A stretch of DNA of 64,000 bases, taken from assembly GCA_963779325.1 (NCBI GenBank), contig CAVZXS010000019.1, positions 372,001 through 436,000 of the forward strand, read 5' to 3'. The DNA is from CAVZXS01 sp963779325. GTDB taxonomy: Bacteria > Bacteroidota > Bacteroidia > Chitinophagales > Chitinophagaceae. Shown here piece by piece: positions 34,295 through 42,436 of this stretch. How positions within the stretch are numbered: position 1 is the stretch's first letter; each line of letters starts with the position of its first letter. The notes below the pieces were generated by a model. That model was not told where the DNA came from and made no database searches. It worked only from the letters and a program-made list of their open reading frames with translations. The position numbers were made by a program, and so were the translations under genes.

Positions 34295-36010
34295 CTATTC
34301 AGGAGCTAACGTATTTGATTTTTTGCCCTTTATTTCTACCAGCATCATCACAGAGGATTCTTTATCTCTTGTTGACGGATTTAAAAATTTTAAATTCAAT
34401 TTTGATACCCTGAAATGAGGCGTCGAATGTATCGTACCGATTTGATATCCTTCTTTTTTCAATTCTTCAAAAGGCCCCGGCTCCGTCAATAGCCAAACCG
34501 TCTTGCCTGTTTGCAGTAACGAGTCGTCAAATTTTTTAAAAATAGAATTTGAATAAAAAGTATAGGATGCGCTGTAACTGTGTTGCTGCACATATACATC
34601 GGCCGGATATACTTTTCCTTTGGTAGTACGTGCAAGCGATTGACCCGCTTGGTATTTTAATAATTGCGGATAAAAGTTGGTGTTTAGCAAAAAGAAAGAA
34701 AAAATCATAGCTGCTGCAGAAACGGTCACTGCTTTTTGTAAATGCGTATAAGCTGCGCTTTTTATAAAATAAAAAATAACCGCAAGTAAAAGAACAACAC
34801 CTGCAATTATCAAAACTTTTGTTGCAGGGAATGCCCACACATGTACAACTCCCGATAATACTAAAAGCAAGCCTGTAATAATAAGTTGCAGGGTATAAAT
34901 CCTTTTTGCCTGCGTTGGTTGCGATCGGTGCTTTAATAAATACACGGCCGTCATTACCGCGGCGGCCGGAAAAACAATATTTATATAATGCGGTAACTTA
35001 AAACCGGAAAGAGAGACAATGATGGCAACAACAATAAAAACACCGGTTGTAGCCCACTCTTCTTTTCGCTGTAAAAATTTTTTGATACGTTCCGCTACAG
35101 CGATGTATGTAAGAATACTCCACGGTGCAAAGGCCCAAAAAAATGAATGAAGAAAAAAGAAATAATCATTTTTTGCATCGCCGCCCATACCGCCGCTAAA
35201 TCGCTCTACACTTTGATTGAGCAAAATAAATTTTATACCATCTATATGATCCTTACCGCGAACTGTTTTTTCGGGATGAAGATTGTACTGCTGGTAATAA
35301 GAATAAACAACCGGTGAAATAAATAATCCGAACAGCAATAACAACAAAAGCCATTTCCAATTATAGAAGAGCTTCCATTCTTTTTTATATAAAATATAAA
35401 ATAAAGCGGTAACGGCAGGTACAAAAACAGCTATATGCCCCTTGGTACAAAAACCAATGGCAAGCCCCAGCGCTGCGCCTGCTATATTTGTTATTTTTTT
35501 ATGATTAATAAATTCGATCAATTGCCATGTAGCAAAAGCAATACCTGCGGTAAGTATCGCATCCATTCGCACATCATTATTGGCCAATATATAAGCAAAT
35601 GCAGAAGCAATGATCAACGCAGCTAATTTTCCCGTTTCAGTATTGTATAATGATCTTCCGAGCCTGTAAACAGAATAAGTACCGAAAATGGTAAAGAGAA
35701 AAGAAGGGAATTTATAGGCAAAAGCGGTAACACCAAATATTTTATAGCTCAATGCACAAAGCCAGAACAAGAGGTGCGGTTTATCCAAGTAATCGCCCGA
35801 TTGATCAATAAGGCTAACATAATCGCCGGTAAGATGCATACGCAAAGCGATGCTCGCATGATGAGCGGAATCATTATCTATCAACGGCACAAATAAACCC
35901 GGCAGGTAAACCAACCCCAATAATGAGAAAAGAAAAATATAAATACGGGTTGATAAAAAAGGCTGATTCAAATAAAAGAATTTGAAGCAAAGTAAATGAA
36001 TTTTTTCCAC
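34295..36010 (-). CDS. ArnT-like glycosyltransferase, GT39/PMT_2 family
   Basis: The frame reaches a TTG at 36046, but GTG 36010 (MEKIHLLCFKFFYLNQPFLS) is preferred because the extra codons come from a repeat. The product is 571 residues. The first loop VPLIDNDSAHHASIALRM has the acidic catalytic motif, and GDYLDKPHLLFWLCALSYKI is the DKPP-like motif of ArnT/PMT_2 enzymes. A dozen hydrophobic segments and a C-terminal periplasmic domain (FYSNSIFKKFDDSLLQTGKT) follow. ArnT homologues transfer a sugar from undecaprenyl phosphate to lipid A or proteins; the acceptor here cannot be told. The stop is 2 bp before the next glycosyltransferase. Confidence 0.82.
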   Translation of the reverse strand: MEKIHLLCFKFFYLNQPFLSTRIYIFLFSLLGLVYLPGLFVPLIDNDSAHHASIALRMHLTGDYVSLIDQSGDYLDKPHLLFWLCALSYKIFGVTAFAYKFPSFLFTIFGTYSVYRLGRSLYNTETGKLAALIIASAFAYILANNDVRMDAILTAGIAFATWQLIEFINHKKITNIAGAALGLAIGFCTKGHIAVFVPAVTALFYILYKKEWKLFYNWKWLLLLLLFGLFISPVVYSYYQQYNLHPEKTVRGKDHIDGIKFILLNQSVERFSGGMGGDAKNDYFFFLHSFFWAFAPWSILTYIAVAERIKKFLQRKEEWATTGVFIVVAIIVSLSGFKLPHYINIVFPAAAVMTAVYLLKHRSQPTQAKRIYTLQLIITGLLLVLSGVVHVWAFPATKVLIIAGVVLLLAVIFYFIKSAAYTHLQKAVTVSAAAMIFSFFLLNTNFYPQLLKYQAGQSLARTTKGKVYPADVYVQQHSYSASYTFYSNSIFKKFDDSLLQTGKTVWLLTEPGPFEELKKEGYQIGTIHSTPHFRVSKLNLKFLNPSTRDKESSVMMLVEIKGKKSNTLAPE

Positions 36011-36172
36011 GCAGTAGGCACGAAGTATGCTGAGACAAACAGTCAATATATTTTTCTCTGCGATCTCTGCATCCCGGCGTGCAAATTTTTTACCACGCAG
36101 AGAAGCGGAGTACGCTGAGGTAGATTGTTAATGTATTTTTCTCTGCTGTGCTCTGCTCCTTCGCATGCCACT
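36007..36172. repeat. Two tandem copies of a CACGCAG-type repeat
   Basis: Copy 1 (36007-36091) reads CCACGCAG...GTATGCTGAGA, then a divergent stretch with TATATTTTTCTCTGC, and ends CCCGGCGTGC. Copy 2 (36093-36172) reads CCACGCAGAGAAGCGGAGTA, GCTGAGG, TGTATTTTTCTCTGC, CTCTGCTCCTTCGCATGC. The ends are roughly inverted (CCACGCAG / CGGCGTGC). Copy 1 overlaps the start region of the GT39 gene. A related third copy is at 37083. Confidence 0.6.
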
Positions 36173-36201
36173 ATCAATGAATACGCTTTCAAGAAAATCT
36201 C

Positions 36202-37037
36202 TTACTTCAACGATTCAATAAGTTCTTCCACTTTTCCTTTTATATAATCCCGTACTTTATTAAACTCCGCCGGTTCCATATGCTTGGGGTCAGGTATTTC
36301 CCAGCCAATAAATTTTTTGGCGGGCATCCACGGGCAGGCGTCGCCGCAGCCCATGGTAACCACTGCATCAAACGGTGCATACTGTTCTACTTCCTGCAAC
36401 GATTTGGAATCATGCTATACTTAAATCATAACCTAATTCTTTCATAGCCGCAATCGCTTTCGGGATTTACAATACCGGAAGGTTTACTGCCGGCACTATA
36501 GGCTTCTACACTATCGCCGCCAATTATTTTGGTAAAGGCCTGGCTCATTTGGCTGCGGTTACTGTTTTCTACACAAACAAAAAGCAGTTTCTTTTTTGGC
36601 ATAATTTCTTTTTTCATTACTATCGCTGTAGACGGACAAACATGACTGAACTCTTGTGATTGCTTTATTGCTTCGGGTACATGATCCCGTTGAACCGCAG
36701 CAAAGCCTTTATTGGCGAAATATTTTTCAGCCGTTTCCGTAAGCAAATATATTTCTTTCAAGCTCAATGATTGTGCATGCTCGAATAAACGCTGCACTAA
36801 TTTAGCCGCTATTCCTTTATTACGATAAGCCGAATTGGTTATCATGCTGCGCAGTAAACCGTATTTACCGTAAACTTCTAAACCAATGGCCCCGACAATT
36901 TCATTACCGTCGACTGCTGCAAAGAAATTGTTGAGTGAGCTGTCAATATCGTCTACAGGTAATTTTTCGGCAGATAGCAATATTGCAACTGCATCAAAAT
37001 CGTTTTGATTGGCAGATCGTATTTTAATTTCAGACAT
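36202..37037 (-). pseudogene. GNAT acetyltransferase fused to arsenate reductase, frameshifted in the ArsC part
   Basis: From ATG 37037 the first 150 residues are an ArsN2-like GNAT acetyltransferase (SMITNSAYRNKGIAAKLVQR is the acetyl-CoA loop). Without a stop the frame enters a low-molecular-weight-phosphatase-type ArsC (KKKLLFVCVENSNRSQMSQA with the CX5R loop, then AYSAGSKPSG). At about 36470 (CCCGAAAGCG) an extra base moves the frame: the expected NPKAIAAMKELGYDLS appears in another frame. A second shift at about 36415 leads to HDSKSLQEVEQYAPFD and on to the stop at 36202 (VTMGCGDACPW, IPDPKHMEP). Both pieces are otherwise well conserved. The intact protein would reduce arsenate with thiols and acetylate an organoarsenical or similar substrate. 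It follows arsM at 37164. Confidence 0.75.
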
Positions 37038-37082
37038 ACTACAATAATTAAAAGAGATTTAATATAAACCGGTATTGTCACC

Positions 37083-37146
37083 CAAGAGAGAAGCAGTAGG
37101 TAAAAAATTTTCTTCTCTGCAAGCTCTGCACCCCTGCGTGCAAAAA
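37083..37146. repeat. CACGCAG-type repeat, third (partial) copy
   Basis: AGAGAAGCAG, then TTTTCTTCTCTGCA, CTCTGCACCCCTGCGTGCAAA, matches copies 1 and 2 at 36007-36172 in the same orientation. Together the copies bracket the broken GNAT-ArsC gene on both sides. Confidence 0.5.
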
Positions 37147-37163
37147 ACTCCTTTAGACTAAAA

Positions 37164-38021
37164 CTAACAACATCCCGAACCCGGTTCACAACAATTTCTT
37201 TCATCCTTCGCCGGTTTATCGGCATATACGGTAATACTTAAAATTTTTGTATCGCCTTTTTTGTATGCCGCTATTTCATCTTCGCTCAAGTAGTTTTTCA
37301 AAATTTCATCCGGGATAATGATTTCTTTTTCTTTTTGCAGCTTTATATTTTTAAATCCTGCTCCCTCAATCATTTCTAAGTATACATTTTTTTGAACTGC
37401 ACCGCTTACGCAACCTGCATATAATTCCGCCACTTCTTTCCATTTGGCGGGCAAAGCGCCTTCCAGCACTATATCAGATATGGAAAAATGTGCGCCGGGT
37501 TTTAACACCCTGTAAATTTCATTGATCACTTTGAATTTATTGGGTACCAAATTCAATACACAATTACTTACAATTACATCGGCCGTAGCGGAAGTAACCG
37601 GCATATTATCAATATCGCCCAATCGGAACTCAATATTATTGAATCCCAATCTCTCCGCATTAGCTCTTGCTTTCACAATCATTTTTTCCGTAAAATCAAT
37701 ACCAATTACTTTGCCTCTTTCTCCGGTAATCTTTCTCGCAATAAATGCATCATTGCCGGCGCCGCTGCCAAGGTCAATCACTGTATCGCCTTCTTTTATT
37801 TTGGCAAACTCGGTAGGTAATCCGCAACCCAATCCCAAATCCGCATCAGGGTTATAGCCTTCCAATTTTGTGTAATCATCCGCCATGATATTGTATACTT
37901 CATCGCCGCAACAGGCACTTGTAGCGCCGCAGCAGGAATTTAGGTTTTGTTCGATTTTCTGATTGGCAATCTCACTGTATTTTTCTTTTACCAATTCTTT
38001 AATTTGTGTTTCGTTTTGCAT
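37164..38021 (-). CDS. arsM: Arsenite S-adenosylmethionine methyltransferase
   Basis: A 285-residue enzyme. N-terminal Cys-rich segment LNSCCGATSACCGDEVYNIM, then GLGCGLPTEFAKIKEGDTVI, and the SAM motif DLGSGAGNDAFIARK with IGIDFTEKMIVKARANAERL. The two conserved arsenic-binding cysteines lie in VSNCVLNLVPNKFKVI and AELYAGCVSGAVQKN. The C-terminus has further cysteines (NCCEPGSGCC). ArsM methylates As(III) in the cytoplasm to mono-, di- and trimethyl species. It lies in an arsR-led minus-strand cluster, downstream of the peptide gene at 38095 and its terminator-like hairpin. Confidence 0.93.
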   Translation of the reverse strand: MQNETQIKELVKEKYSEIANQKIEQNLNSCCGATSACCGDEVYNIMADDYTKLEGYNPDADLGLGCGLPTEFAKIKEGDTVIDLGSGAGNDAFIARKITGERGKVIGIDFTEKMIVKARANAERLGFNNIEFRLGDIDNMPVTSATADVIVSNCVLNLVPNKFKVINEIYRVLKPGAHFSISDIVLEGALPAKWKEVAELYAGCVSGAVQKNVYLEMIEGAGFKNIKLQKEKEIIIPDEILKNYLSEDEIAAYKKGDTKILSITVYADKPAKDERNCCEPGSGCC

Positions 38022-38054
38022 AACTGTTTTTTTGTTTTACTAAAAAATTTTTTG

Positions 38055-38087
38055 AAAAGGAAGAAGCTGATTCAGCTTCTTCCTTTT
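38055..38087 (-). terminator. Strong hairpin between the Cys peptide gene and arsM
   Basis: AAAAGGAAGAAGCTGA and TCAGCTTCTTCCTTTT form a 16-bp perfect inverted repeat with a very short loop. Transcription from the right would meet it just after the peptide stop at 38095, followed on the minus strand by CAAAAAATTTTTTAG. It is either the peptide gene terminator or an attenuator ahead of arsM. Confidence 0.65.
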
Positions 38088-38094
38088 ACAGACT

Positions 38095-38169
38095 TTAATC
38101 GGTTAAACCGCAACATCCGCTGCCGCAACCGCATCCCGGGTCGTTCATTTTCACTGTTCTGATTTTCAT
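38095..38169 (-). CDS. 24-residue cysteine-rich peptide in the ars cluster
   Basis: ATG at 38169 to TAA at 38095. The peptide starts MKIRTVKMNDPG and ends in a compact metal-ligand-like cluster CGCGSGCCGLTD with four Cys in seven residues. It resembles the CCEPGSGCC tail of the neighbouring ArsM. It is far shorter than usual annotation limits. The position between arsR/PAP2 and arsM, and the terminator-like hairpin 8 bp downstream, support it as a real gene. An arsenite- or metal-binding or chaperone role is inference. Confidence 0.55.
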   Translation of the reverse strand: MKIRTVKMNDPGCGCGSGCCGLTD

Positions 38170-38231
38170 AATTATACTGTTTAAGGCCTGCCCGACAAAC
38201 GCCGTTCAGGCGGGGTTAAAAAATAAATTAC

Positions 38232-39170
38232 TCAAAATCCTTTCGTTTTTTTAGCATGTGCAATTTCTTTTTTAGCAGCCTCAAAATCGTTTTTAAACTT
38301 TTTGTTTTTCATTAAGGCCTGAATAAGCTCACGAGCCAGCACTCTTCCGCTTTCCGAGTCGCTCGGGTAATGCACCCCTATAATTTCTCTTGAATGCGCC
38401 ATGTCATAGGCATCTTTCATTAAAAAACTTTCGAACTCAGGCAGCAATGCTGTAAACAAGAAAGCATTTGCATACGAGTTGGTCGCATGACCGCTGGGAT
38501 AAGCTGCCCAATCCGTTTCTTCTAAATTTTTTAATTGCAGTTCCAGTTTATAAGGACGGATGCGTACAAAATAATTTTTATACTTCCAGATCAGGTACTC
38601 CGCATCTTTCCAAACATTGGCTGTTAAAGCAGCTGTTAGCGGTAATGAATCAGCATTGAACCATGTACCGATAGAGCGTCCGATATGAAATAAGTTGCGT
38701 TGAAATCTTTGGTAATCCTTATCCGCTGGTTTTACTGATGTTTTATAATATACACCGGCGTAGAATAATGATGCACGTATATCTTCATCGCTGCGCAGCG
38801 ATTGTAATTGTAAAAGATAATCTAGTTCGGCTATTGTTTGCATGGAGCTGTTGGCAGGTGGCGGGGCAATGGAATATTTTTCTTTGCCTGTGAGATAGAA
38901 AACAGTTCTTTTCTTCCCGTTACCAAATACCTCTCCGGGTTGACTTGCTGCAGGAGCACCAATATCAGTTGTTTCGCCGGGTGCAAGAATAAAGTGTAAG
39001 CTGTCCCAATCTGCACTCCCCGGTCGGGGTTCGGGGCTTAGCGCCGATAGTTTCTTATAGTGTCCCCATTCGGCAAGTGGTTGAGGTGATTTTTCTAATT
39101 GATTTTGAGCAATACTTATGCTGCTAAAAAGAATAACAGCCGTGAATAATACGATAGATTTTATAAAAAT
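38232..39170 (-). CDS. PAP2 superfamily acid phosphatase, exported, without an ATG start
   Basis: The frame is open from immediately after the arsR stop (TAA at 39179-39177) to 38232. A start at ATT 39170 gives a signal peptide (IFIKSIVLFTAVILFSSISI, then AQNQ) and 312 residues. The first ATG in frame is 38843, which would lose the signal and 109 residues. PAP2 motifs are complete: KYKNYFVRIRP (KX6RP), YPSGHATNSYANAF (PSGH), and HSREIIGVHYPSDSESGR (SRX5HX3D). Class A non-specific acid phosphatases of this kind work in the periplasm on phosphate monoesters. Arsenate is a phosphate analogue, so the location behind arsR is suggestive. The start codon is either ATT or mutated. Confidence 0.75.
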   Translation of the reverse strand: MFIKSIVLFTAVILFSSISIAQNQLEKSPQPLAEWGHYKKLSALSPEPRPGSADWDSLHFILAPGETTDIGAPAASQPGEVFGNGKKRTVFYLTGKEKYSIAPPPANSSMQTIAELDYLLQLQSLRSDEDIRASLFYAGVYYKTSVKPADKDYQRFQRNLFHIGRSIGTWFNADSLPLTAALTANVWKDAEYLIWKYKNYFVRIRPYKLELQLKNLEETDWAAYPSGHATNSYANAFLFTALLPEFESFLMKDAYDMAHSREIIGVHYPSDSESGRVLARELIQALMKNKKFKNDFEAAKKEIAHAKKTKGF

Positions 39171-39176
39171 ATATTT

Positions 39177-39512
39177 TTAGCAACAAGCCTTTTCGTTTTG
39201 TATTTTCAGTTTATTGAAAAGGAAGCTGAACTCTCCCATAAATTTTTCAAATGCTTTCCAGTTAATGCAGTAACAACTTCTCGGGCCGTCGATACTGCCG
39301 TCAATCAATCCTGCATTTTTTAATTCTTTCAGGTGCTGACTTACGGTGCTTTGTGCCAGCGGCAACACATCCACAATCTCGCCGCAGATGCATTCATTCC
39401 TTTTGGCCAGCAGGCTCAGTATCGCTATTCGGGCAGGGTGGCTCAATGCCTTAGCAAAATTGGCCAGGTCCTGTTCTTTTTGTGTAAACTCTTCTTTTTT
39501 ATGTATCGCCAT
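39177..39512 (-). CDS. arsR: ArsR family transcriptional regulator
   Basis: A 111-residue winged-helix repressor. FAKALSHPARIAILSLLAKR is the N-terminal helix pair, NECICGEIVDVLPLAQSTVS contains the metal-sensing Cys pair (CIC, analogous to ELCVCDL in ArsR) and the recognition helix, and the wing is IDGSIDGPRSCYCINWKAFE. The C-terminus ends KACC, giving additional thiols. As(III) binding would release it from DNA. It heads the minus-strand ars cluster, and its stop codon lies 6 bp before the PAP2 start. Operator candidates lie upstream at 39527-39600. Confidence 0.93.
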   Translation of the reverse strand: MAIHKKEEFTQKEQDLANFAKALSHPARIAILSLLAKRNECICGEIVDVLPLAQSTVSQHLKELKNAGLIDGSIDGPRSCYCINWKAFEKFMGEFSFLFNKLKIQNEKACC

Positions 39513-39526
39513 TTCTTTATCGTTTT

Positions 39527-39600
39527 TATACGATTAATATGTTGATTAAAAAAGACGGATATTGTCGTCTTTAAATTTTATATCGCAAATATACGATTAA
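39527..39600 (-). promoter_or_regulatory. arsR promoter and operator candidates
   Basis: TATACGATTAA occurs twice, at 39527-39537 and 39590-39600. A 7-bp inverted repeat AAAGACG-N8-CGTCTTT lies at 39551-39572. On the minus strand TATATTTG (39593-39586) fits the -7 consensus, and the second TATACGATTAA overlaps it. ATCG-N8-CGAT (39583-39598) surrounds the -7 element, the spacing typical of ArsR/SmtB sites. The segment 39601-39764 shows nothing else. Confidence 0.5.
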
Positions 39601-39764
39601 AGAACTTGAAATTCCTAATATTTTTTAATAAATTTTTTTGAGGAGGGATTTTTAAGGATAAAAATAGGGTTAAGGGTACTCTGCAAAAGTCCGCAGAAGC
39701 GGAAAGCAAGTTGTCGACTATTGTACTTTGCTAATTGCAAGTTGCCTATTGCTTATTACGAGCT

Positions 39765-40913
39765 TTACACTTTACACAACCGCTCTACAGCCGCTTCAAG
39801 TGTTTCTTCTTTTTTAGAAAAACAAAACCGTACTACTTTATCATCCTTACCGGTTTGGTAAAAAGCGGAAACGGGGATAACAGCCACACCGGCTTCCTTG
39901 GTAATGCGAACAGCAAAGTCTTTATCCGCTTCGTTGCTGATACGGTCATATTTAGCACAAACAAAATAGCTGCCGCTGCTGTTCAGCATATCAAATCTTG
40001 TTTGCTTCATCAATTGTAAAAAATAATCTCTTTTGCTTTGCATAAAGGATGAAAGTGACAAATAAGCATCTTTATTTTTCAGAAAAGAAGCCAGCCCTAT
40101 CTGTGCCGGCGTGTGGCAGGAAAAACAATTAAATTGGTGAACCTTTCTGAATTCATTTGTTAATTCAGCCGGAGCAACGCAGTAACCCAATTTCCAGCCG
40201 GTGCAGTTATATGTTTTACCGAAGGAGAAACATACAAAACTTCTTTGCAATAAATCGGGATAACGTAAAATACTCAGGTGCGGAATATTGTCAAAGATGA
40301 GATGTTCGTATACTTCATCGCTGATGATAAAAATATCCGTACCCTCTGTAATAAGCCGTACCTGTTGAATATCTTCTTCACTAATCACACTGCCTGTAGG
40401 ATTGTGCGGCGAGTTGATAATGATCGCTTTTGTTTTAGCAGAAATTTTTTCTCTTACTTTATTCCAATCAATTTTATAATCAGGATAAATTAAATCGACC
40501 GGCACCGCTTTAGCGCCGTTTATTTCAATATTGGGAATATAGCTGTCATAAGCCGGTTCAAACACAATTACTTCATCGCCGGGATGAAGTATGGCGGTGA
40601 GTGCAGAATAGATAGCATAAGTACCGCCGGGTGTTATGGTAATTTCAGAACCGGGATTTACCTGAGTGTTATATAAAAAATTTATTTTTTCGGCAATCGC
40701 TTCTCTAAGCGGCAACCAACCCGGCATAGGCGAATATTGATTATAATCTTCCCGCATAGCTTTATTTACGAGCGCCGTCAATTCCTCGCTCATACTAAAA
40801 TCAGGAAAACCCTGTCCCAGATTAATAGCTTTATACTCGGTAGCCAAACCGCTCATGGTTGTAAATATAGTGGTGCCGACAGAAGGAAGTTTGCTTTGTA
40901 TTTTCAAGTTCAT
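39765..40913 (-). CDS. PLP-dependent aminotransferase, methionine aminotransferase (YbdL/KAT-like)
   Basis: A 382-residue fold-type I aminotransferase. NLGQGFPDFSMSEELTALVN at 31-50, NQYSPMPGWLPLREAIAEKI at 58-77, INSPHNPTGSVISEED with N171, ISDEVYEHL with D199, and FGKTYNCTGWKLGYCVAP with the PLP-binding Lys at 233. NQY(S/T)PM and the GQGFPDF motif mark the class of methionine / kynurenine aminotransferase-like enzymes. The reaction transfers an amino group from Met or an aromatic amino acid to a 2-oxo acid, for example in methionine salvage. It is a single gene with a very strong terminator behind the next unit (40958), facing both ways. Confidence 0.88.
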   Translation of the reverse strand: MNLKIQSKLPSVGTTIFTTMSGLATEYKAINLGQGFPDFSMSEELTALVNKAMREDYNQYSPMPGWLPLREAIAEKINFLYNTQVNPGSEITITPGGTYAIYSALTAILHPGDEVIVFEPAYDSYIPNIEINGAKAVPVDLIYPDYKIDWNKVREKISAKTKAIIINSPHNPTGSVISEEDIQQVRLITEGTDIFIISDEVYEHLIFDNIPHLSILRYPDLLQRSFVCFSFGKTYNCTGWKLGYCVAPAELTNEFRKVHQFNCFSCHTPAQIGLASFLKNKDAYLSLSSFMQSKRDYFLQLMKQTRFDMLNSSGSYFVCAKYDRISNEADKDFAVRITKEAGVAVIPVSAFYQTGKDDKVVRFCFSKKEETLEAAVERLCKV

Positions 40914-40957
40914 TAAATTATAATTGAGGTGCGGGATAAAATTAGGAGGAAATTCTT

Positions 40958-40998
40958 ACAAACAAAGAAGCCGCAAAAAATGCGGCTTCTTTGTTTGT
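40958..40998. terminator. Strong terminator after the susCD pair
   Basis: An 18-bp perfect stem ACAAACAAAGAAGCCGCA / TGCGGCTTCTTTGTTTGT with a five-A loop. It follows the susD stop at 41013 on the minus strand. Confidence 0.88.
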
Positions 40999-41012
40999 AT
41001 TAAATTTTGATA

Positions 41013-42416
41013 TTACCAACCTTGATTTTGTTGTGATCTTATATTTGGGTTCGAATCCAACTCAGTTTGAGGGATCGGTAATATTCTTCTATAATCAGAA
41101 TAAGGGATATTCCTCGCTGCAGCAGGATAGTTAGTGCTGCGAACCACATCTCTTTTCAGTCTTAACAAATCAAAATAACGCTCACCTTCAAAAGCCAACT
41201 CTCTCCGTCTTTCTGCTAAAACATCTTCCAATAAGGCTGCTCCCGTAGAAGCAATTGCTACAGCATTTCTGCGAGAAGTAATAAAGTTTACATTGGTCAG
41301 TGCATCTGCTTCATTTCCGGGAAGTGAAGCTTCGGCAGCAATCAGGTACATTTCGCTCAATCGTACAATTTTAGTATCATTTATTTCAGAGCCGAAAGTG
41401 TTGGGATATTTATTTACAAATACCACGGGAACTCCACCTCTTGTTCCTGCAGCAAACAGCCCCCTTCTTACATCAGTTGCTGTCAGTAAAGCGAAAAATT
41501 CATCAGAAGCCAACATATCTCCATATCCGCTCTGGCTATAAATATTTGGCAGTGCATCAAAACCATTATTACTTACAGCGTCGGAAGATACTTCAAAAAG
41601 AGTTTCTACCCTATCTGTACGAGGAAGAGTGCCGCCCCAAAAAGCTTGGTGATTTGCAGCAGTTACAACAATGAAGCCGCTATTATTGATTACATCAAGT
41701 GCCGCAGCTTTTGCATTTGTTTTATCTCCCATCGTTAAGTACACTTTTGCCTGCAGAGCCCTTGCAGCAAACTTACTAAACTGAGTTGAGTTCGTGAATT
41801 TTGTCATTAATGTGAACGCCTGTGTTAAATCTGCGTTTATCAATGCATAAACTTCAGAAATTTTACTACGGGCCGGAAATACATTAATATCAAACTTTGT
41901 AACAATAGGTACACCCAAGGCATCGGGGTTATCTGTAAAAGGTCTGGCAAATGAACGAACTAATGTAAAGTAACAAAAAGCTCGTATTGCATAAGCTTCT
42001 CCTTTAAACTGATTTACATTTGCATTTCCCGGAATGGAAGAATTAATGATATTATTACAACGCAAAATATTCCTGTAAGCCGCATTCCAAAACCCTGATA
42101 CGTTTCCATCAGCAACTACAAAAAGGTAATTGTTGAAATTTGTATACCTGTTTGAGTTTACCAAGGATTGATAAGAGTTATCGCTCATTAGATCTCCCAA
42201 TACAGGCACTGTTCTTCCTGAAAAATCTACATTTCTTAATCCGGCGTATGCTCCAAGTAAAGCTGTAGACAAATCTGACTCATTTGCCAAAGCTGATTCC
42301 GGGGTTAAAGATGTAGGAGGCGTTAGTGCGAGATAATCTTTTTTACACGAAGCGGTAAAGATTACAATGGCAGCTACCAAGGTAAGCCCCATTTTATATT
42401 TAAAAAACTGTATCAT
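41013..42416 (-). CDS. SusD/RagB family lipoprotein (pair 1)
   Basis: A 467-residue surface lipoprotein. Signal sequence ends AAIVIFTASC with lipid Cys at residue 24. The SusD helical TPR-like scaffold is visible (YAIRAFCYFTLVRSFARPFT, IRALQAK-like repeats, LQAKVYLTMGDKTNAKAAAL) and the C-terminal SusD signature VLAERRRELAFEGERYFDLL then LPIPQTELDSNPNIRSQQNQ. SusD lids cover the SusC channel and bind the oligosaccharide or other ligand. The partner SusC starts upstream at 45488. No glycoside hydrolase or protease gene is near, so the nutrient is unknown. Confidence 0.92.
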   Translation of the reverse strand: MIQFFKYKMGLTLVAAIVIFTASCKKDYLALTPPTSLTPESALANESDLSTALLGAYAGLRNVDFSGRTVPVLGDLMSDNSYQSLVNSNRYTNFNNYLFVVADGNVSGFWNAAYRNILRCNNIINSSIPGNANVNQFKGEAYAIRAFCYFTLVRSFARPFTDNPDALGVPIVTKFDINVFPARSKISEVYALINADLTQAFTLMTKFTNSTQFSKFAARALQAKVYLTMGDKTNAKAAALDVINNSGFIVVTAANHQAFWGGTLPRTDRVETLFEVSSDAVSNNGFDALPNIYSQSGYGDMLASDEFFALLTATDVRRGLFAAGTRGGVPVVFVNKYPNTFGSEINDTKIVRLSEMYLIAAEASLPGNEADALTNVNFITSRRNAVAIASTGAALLEDVLAERRRELAFEGERYFDLLRLKRDVVRSTNYPAAARNIPYSDYRRILPIPQTELDSNPNIRSQQNQGW

Positions 42417-42436
42417 AATAAATATTTTATAAATTT

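Noticed and set aside
38183..38220. Hairpin GCCTGCCCG...CAGGCGGGG downstream of PAP2 as a terminator
   Set aside because: The two halves do not nest into one clean stem and there is no strong T-tract next to the stem; left uncalled.
41040..41065. tRNA T-loop-like GGTTCGAATCC
   Set aside because: It codes for conserved residues at the SusD C-terminus and no cloverleaf can be formed around it.
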